NCBI GenBank assembly: GCA_019308625.1
Contig: JAFDHU010000050.1
Location: 1-8,073 of the forward strand
DNA from: Deltaproteobacteria bacterium
Lineage (GTDB): Bacteria; Desulfobacterota; Desulfobaccia; Desulfobaccales; 0-14-0-80-60-11
DNA: 8,073 nucleotides
Direction of reading: 5' to 3'
Part shown: one piece after another, positions 5,270 to 8,073 of the stretch
How positions within the stretch are numbered: the stretch's first letter is position 1
Layout: every line of letters starts with the position of its first letter
The notes under the pieces: model-generated
Databases searched by the model: none
Seen by the model: only the letters and a program-made list of their open reading frames with translations
Told to the model about the DNA's origin: nothing
Position numbers and translations under genes: made by a program

Positions 5270-6125
5270 GGGGGGTACCGGCCTGGCAGAAGACGAAGCT
5301 TCCCACCTCCACCCCCAGGGCCCGGGCCACCGGCGGACATTTGGCCTGCAGGAGAAAAAACAGGCGGGGGTCGGTGAGGTGGCCCAAGGTCTCAAAATGC
5401 CCCATGCCCTTGGCGATGATAATGGCCGCCTCCTGGTAAAGCCGGCGGAAGGCAGCGCTGGCCTGGGACAGCACCAGCCCCACAGTGCGAGTGCCGGTGT
5501 CGGCCACGGGTTCCAGCCGCGCTGCCAAGCCGGAGGCGGCCAGGTCCTCCCGGCTAAGGTCGTTTTGGATGGGCCCGGCCTTGACCACGTAGAACACCCG
5601 CCGGCCTCCACGGCGGAGATGGGACACCAGAGGTTCGTCAAAAAACTGCTCTCCGGCATTGTCGGCCAGATACAGGACGGGGCCGATGGTGGCGGCCAGG
5701 AGCTCCTGGAAGCGAGACAGGTGGGATACCGTCAGGACGACTTGGGACTGCATGTCCTGCAAAACCTCGGCCTCGTCCCGGAAAAAGTCAATGGCGTTGC
5801 CCAGCACCGCCAGCTTTACCAAGGATTCCAGATCTCGGTCAAAGGTGGGGCCCAGCCGCGCAGACAGGGCCGCCAGTTGCGCGGTTTCCGCCTGCTTGCG
5901 GGGCAGAAACGGGTCCGGGTTGCCGGTGATTTCCTGGATAGCCAGATGAAAGCGGTTGGCAATCAGGGCGGGGACCGCGCCGGGACGAAACTCCTCGTCA
6001 ATGATGGCCAGAGCCCGGCGCCGGGCCTTCTCCTGGAGCTTCGGGTCCGGGGTGGCCAGCTCCACCGTCAGGTCCACCAGCCGCTCCAGACAGGCGCGAC
6101 ACTCGAAGGAAATTTTATAACCCAT
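5250..6125 (-). CDS. DUF89 / ARMT1-like family metal-dependent phosphatase
   Basis: The 291-residue product matches the DUF89 family, metal-dependent phosphatases proposed to clear damaged or over-reactive phosphometabolites. Visible motifs, from ATG 6125: ECRACL (8-13, the bacterial/archaeal N-terminal CxxC), LGNAID (108-113), LADNAGEQFFDEP (153-165) with the Asp155/Asn156 metal-site pair, VVKAGPIQNDLSREDL (180-195), VADTGT (207-212) with a further candidate metal-binding Asp209, KGMGHFETL (239-247) and QAKCPPVARALGVEVG (260-275). All expected blocks are present in order, so the enzyme looks intact. An in-frame TTG at 6167 would add 14 residues but has no ribosome binding site and lies at the predicted transcript start; ATG 6125 follows AAGGAG (6139-6144) with a rather long 13-base spacing. 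The substrate is unknown; B12-related damage control is only suggested by the neighbour. Confidence 0.88.
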   Translation of the reverse strand: MGYKISFECRACLERLVDLTVELATPDPKLQEKARRRALAIIDEEFRPGAVPALIANRFHLAIQEITGNPDPFLPRKQAETAQLAALSARLGPTFDRDLESLVKLAVLGNAIDFFRDEAEVLQDMQSQVVLTVSHLSRFQELLAATIGPVLYLADNAGEQFFDEPLVSHLRRGGRRVFYVVKAGPIQNDLSREDLAASGLAARLEPVADTGTRTVGLVLSQASAAFRRLYQEAAIIIAKGMGHFETLGHLTDPRLFFLLQAKCPPVARALGVEVGSFVFCQAGTPLDNQEN

Positions 6126-6178
6126 GGAACAGGCAGGTCTCCTTGAAGGGATAGTGATTAACTGCAAGGGTTCCCTTA

Positions 6179-6206
6179 ATTATCTGCGGGGGGAAAATTT
6201 CGTCAA
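6179..6206 (-). promoter_or_regulatory. Probable promoter of the DUF89 gene
   Basis: On the minus strand TTGACG (6206-6201), 16 bases, then GATAAT (6184-6179); each box matches consensus at 5 of 6 positions. The start would be near 6172. An inverted repeat AAGGG-AA-CCCTT (6165-6176) lies right at that start and could be an operator, or chance. Confidence 0.55.
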
Positions 6207-6244
6207 GCCTTGCCAGGGGAAGGGAGGGAAGTTATCATGGGAAC

Positions 6245-6898
6245 ATGGGCCGCATCCGGGAGTGGCGGGAAGCCGAGACGGATGCCCTGGTGGGGGAAGC
6301 CGGGAAGCTGCTGGCCGCCGGTCAGGTGGTGGCGCTGCCCACCGAAACCTTTTATGCCTTGGCGGTGCATCCTTTACAGGAGGCCGCCCTGGAACGCCTT
6401 TTTGCCCTGAAGGAGCGGCCGCCCGGGAAGCCGGTGCTGCTTTTGGTGGCCAGCCTGGAGATGCTGGCGGACCTCGTGGCGGAGGTGTCACCGGCCGCCG
6501 AGGCTCTCATCCGGGAGTTTTGGCCCGGCCCGTTGACCATAATTTTGCCGGCCAAACCGGGGCTGCCGGCCCTGGTGACCGGGGGTACCGGTACGGTGGG
6601 GGTGAGACAGCCCCGCCAAGCCGCCACCTGCCGCCTGATTCAGGGCCTGGGTCATCCTGTCACCGGCACCAGCGCCAACCGCAGCGGCAGGCCACCCCTG
6701 ACCCGGGCCCCGGAGGTGGACCGGGAATTCGGGGAAGCGGTGCCGCTGATTGTGGATACCGGGCCCTGCCCCGGAGGGTTGCCATCCACCGTGGTGGACC
6801 TGAGTTCCTCCAGGCCCCGGCTGCTGCGGCCGGGAGCAGTGGACTTGGAGCGCTTGAAGAAAGTTGTCCCTGACCTCGCCGAAAGTGGAGACGCATGA
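6245..6898 (+). CDS. TsaC/YrdC/Sua5-family L-threonylcarbamoyladenylate synthase
   Basis: The family condenses threonine, bicarbonate and ATP to threonylcarbamoyl-AMP, the donor for t6A at position 37 of ANN-reading tRNAs. The 217-residue product has ALPTETFYALA (30-40), KERPPGKPV (56-64), FWPGPLTIIL (92-101), VGVRQPRQ (118-125), GTSANRSGRPP (141-151), STVVDL (181-186) and RPGA (195-198), covering a whole YrdC domain without the extra Sua5 C-terminal domain. Deviations from the common forms are FYAL for VYGL and RQPRQ for RxPxH, so a divergent paralogue is possible. The start is awkward: GGGAGG (6222-6227) is ideally spaced for an out-of-frame ATG at 6237, but the in-frame ATG is 6245, 17 bases away; no earlier in-frame start exists. 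The stop overlaps the next gene as ATGA. Divergently oriented from the DUF89 gene. Confidence 0.85.
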   Translation: MGRIREWREAETDALVGEAGKLLAAGQVVALPTETFYALAVHPLQEAALERLFALKERPPGKPVLLLVASLEMLADLVAEVSPAAEALIREFWPGPLTIILPAKPGLPALVTGGTGTVGVRQPRQAATCRLIQGLGHPVTGTSANRSGRPPLTRAPEVDREFGEAVPLIVDTGPCPGGLPSTVVDLSSSRPRLLRPGAVDLERLKKVVPDLAESGDA

Positions 6899-7875
6899 CC
6901 AAAAGACCCGCAGTGATCGCAGTGGATTTGGGCGGCACCAACATGCGCTGGGCCCTGGTGGACCGCCAAGGCACTATCCTGGGACGCTGGGAGCGCACTA
7001 CCGCCACCATGCCGGACGAAGAGGCCCTGATTACCACCATGGCCGAAGACTTTTTCGCCTCCGTCCGGGAAGCAGCGGACCTGGAAGTGGAGGTCACCGC
7101 GGTGGGTCTGGGCGTGCCGGGGCGCATTCTGCCTGAGGAAGGCATTGTGGCCTTCTCCCCCAATCTGGCCTTCCTGAAGGACTATCCCCTGGGCCCCCTG
7201 CTGGGGGACCGGCTGCCTTGGCCGGTGGTGATGGAAAACGATGCCAACCTTTTCGCCTACGGGGAAAACTGGCTGGGTGCCGGGGCCGGCTATGACCACA
7301 TCCTGGGCATGACCCTGGGCACCGGGGTGGGGGGCGGACTTATCCTGAACGGCCAAATCTGGTCCGGGACCGCCGGCACCGCCGGCGAGGTAGGTCACCT
7401 CACCATTGACCCGGAAGGTCCTCGCTGCCGCTGCGGTAGCCGGGGTTGCTTGGAGACCTTTGCCTCAGGCTCCTGGACCGTGGCCTGGGTCAAGGAGCAG
7501 CTGGCCCAAAAAGAACCTTCCTGGCTGACGGAATTGTGGGAAAAGGACCCGGACGCCATTGACGGCCAGACTCTGGTGACCGCCGCCAAGATGGGCGACC
7601 CCCTGGCCCGCCGTGCCTTTGAGCGGGTGGGGAAAGCCCTGGGCATCGCCATCGCCGACGTGGTGCATCTTCTGGGGCTGTCCCGCGTGGTTATCGGCGG
7701 CCGTTTTGCCCTGTCCTGGGCTCACTTCCACCTCCCCATGATGGAGGAAATGCACCGGCGCCTGACCCTGTTTCCGCCGGCCAAGGTGTCCGTGGCCCCG
7801 GCCAAACTGGGGGACGATGCCGGCCTCCTGGGGGCCGCCCGGCTGGCCTGGGAGACGGCTGGGGCAGAGCTGTAG
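6895..7875 (+). CDS. ROK-family sugar kinase, probable glucokinase
   Basis: The 326-residue product has the ROK kinase blocks in order: AVDLGGTNMRWALVD (9-23, phosphate-binding DxGGT), VGLGVPGRI (70-78), VMENDANLFAYGE (112-124) with catalytic Asp116, LGTGVGGGLILNG (141-153), GEVGH (164-168) followed by CRCGSRGCLE (178-187). His168 with Cys178, Cys180 and Cys185 forms the ROK zinc site. No N-terminal DNA-binding domain is present, so it is a kinase rather than a ROK repressor. Glucose with ATP is the most likely reaction; N-acetylmannosamine, fructose or polyphosphate use cannot be excluded. Near the end VVIGGR (265-270) replaces the usual IGGG. Its ATG overlaps the stop of the TsaC-family gene (ATGA), implying translational coupling. 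A weak GAAAAA/TTTTTC hairpin follows the stop (7876-7892) without a U-tract. Confidence 0.88.
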   Translation: MTKRPAVIAVDLGGTNMRWALVDRQGTILGRWERTTATMPDEEALITTMAEDFFASVREAADLEVEVTAVGLGVPGRILPEEGIVAFSPNLAFLKDYPLGPLLGDRLPWPVVMENDANLFAYGENWLGAGAGYDHILGMTLGTGVGGGLILNGQIWSGTAGTAGEVGHLTIDPEGPRCRCGSRGCLETFASGSWTVAWVKEQLAQKEPSWLTELWEKDPDAIDGQTLVTAAKMGDPLARRAFERVGKALGIAIADVVHLLGLSRVVIGGRFALSWAHFHLPMMEEMHRRLTLFPPAKVSVAPAKLGDDAGLLGAARLAWETAGAEL

Positions 7876-8073
7876 GAAAAATCCGGTTTTTCAAATCACC
7901 AAAATCCCACAGGGTGTTAAGACTCTCAAGGCCGAAAGCAAACACGTGGCACCAACGCGGCGGGTGGTGATTCCGGCTTAACCTTCCGGAAAATTCCCGG
8001 CCTCAACCATCAGCCTGCTGGACATACTTAGCCGGAGCTGACAGAACCTTGACAGCGATAAGGACACGACTTA
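7876..8073. other. Right-edge stretch with no recognisable gene
   Basis: These 198 bases show no convincing coding on either strand. The weak hairpin at 7876-7892 may end the tsaC-ROK transcript. A TTGACA at 8049-8054 is followed by exactly 17 bases and then TA at the window edge, so a plus-strand promoter for a gene beyond the edge is possible but its -10 is cut off. Confidence 0.35.

Noticed and set aside
5379..6146. Plus-strand open frame opposite the DUF89 gene
   Set aside because: The minus strand shows every DUF89 motif in order; the opposite reading has no recognisable domain.
6652..7398. Minus-strand open frame opposite tsaC and the ROK gene
   Set aside because: It crosses the junction of two convincing plus-strand genes and reads as low-complexity sequence.
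7876..7892. GAAAAA/TTTTTC hairpin after the ROK gene
   Set aside because: A-U-only stem of 6 bp without a following U-tract; mentioned with the region but not called as a terminator.

Overview
The window is GC-rich, densely coded bacterial DNA with strong third-position G/C use. A fused secDF, a DUF89 phosphatase, a ROK sugar kinase and a cobalamin-riboswitch-controlled B12-binding protein together resemble the former Deltaproteobacteria (Desulfobacterota). That placement is inference from gene style only. No mobile element, CRISPR array, tRNA or rRNA was seen. Two genes carry frame-breaking lesions, which fits either a draft or metagenomic consensus or real gene damage.

Layout. Two gene groups diverge from about 6126-6244. 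Leftward (minus strand), in transcription order: a DUF89 metal-dependent phosphatase (5250-6125); a near-consensus promoter inside the last codons of that gene; a cobalamin riboswitch (5068-5234) with a competing antiterminator and terminator; a btuF-like periplasmic B12-binding protein (3946-4857); a small two-helix membrane protein (3521-3793); a frameshifted HMA-type copper/heavy-metal chaperone (3231-3438); a 419-base stretch without a supportable gene that carries a good promoter; a fused secDF (430-2811) whose last part is out of frame (158-433); and the first 30 codons of purQ (1-92), which continue beyond the left edge. Rightward (plus strand): a TsaC/YrdC/Sua5-family protein (6245-6898), overlapping by ATGA with a ROK-family glucokinase-like gene (6895-7875). 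The last 198 bases hold no recognisable gene.

How the parts work together. The clearest regulatory unit is the B12 switch. Transcription should start almost exactly at the first base of the aptamer. Downstream, the 8-mer TTGAGGAT occurs twice on the RNA, so one copy can sequester the 5' arm of the terminator that the other copy would close. This predicts B12-repressed expression of btuF. The secDF gene makes the proton-driven accessory subunit of the Sec translocon; it has its own promoter and no yajC beside it. The secDF lesion removes the segment where the family has its conserved TLxRT arginine, so either the consensus is wrong there or the product is impaired. purQ begins with four to five copies of a 7-base repeat inside its coding sequence, a layout in which repeat slippage would shift the frame.
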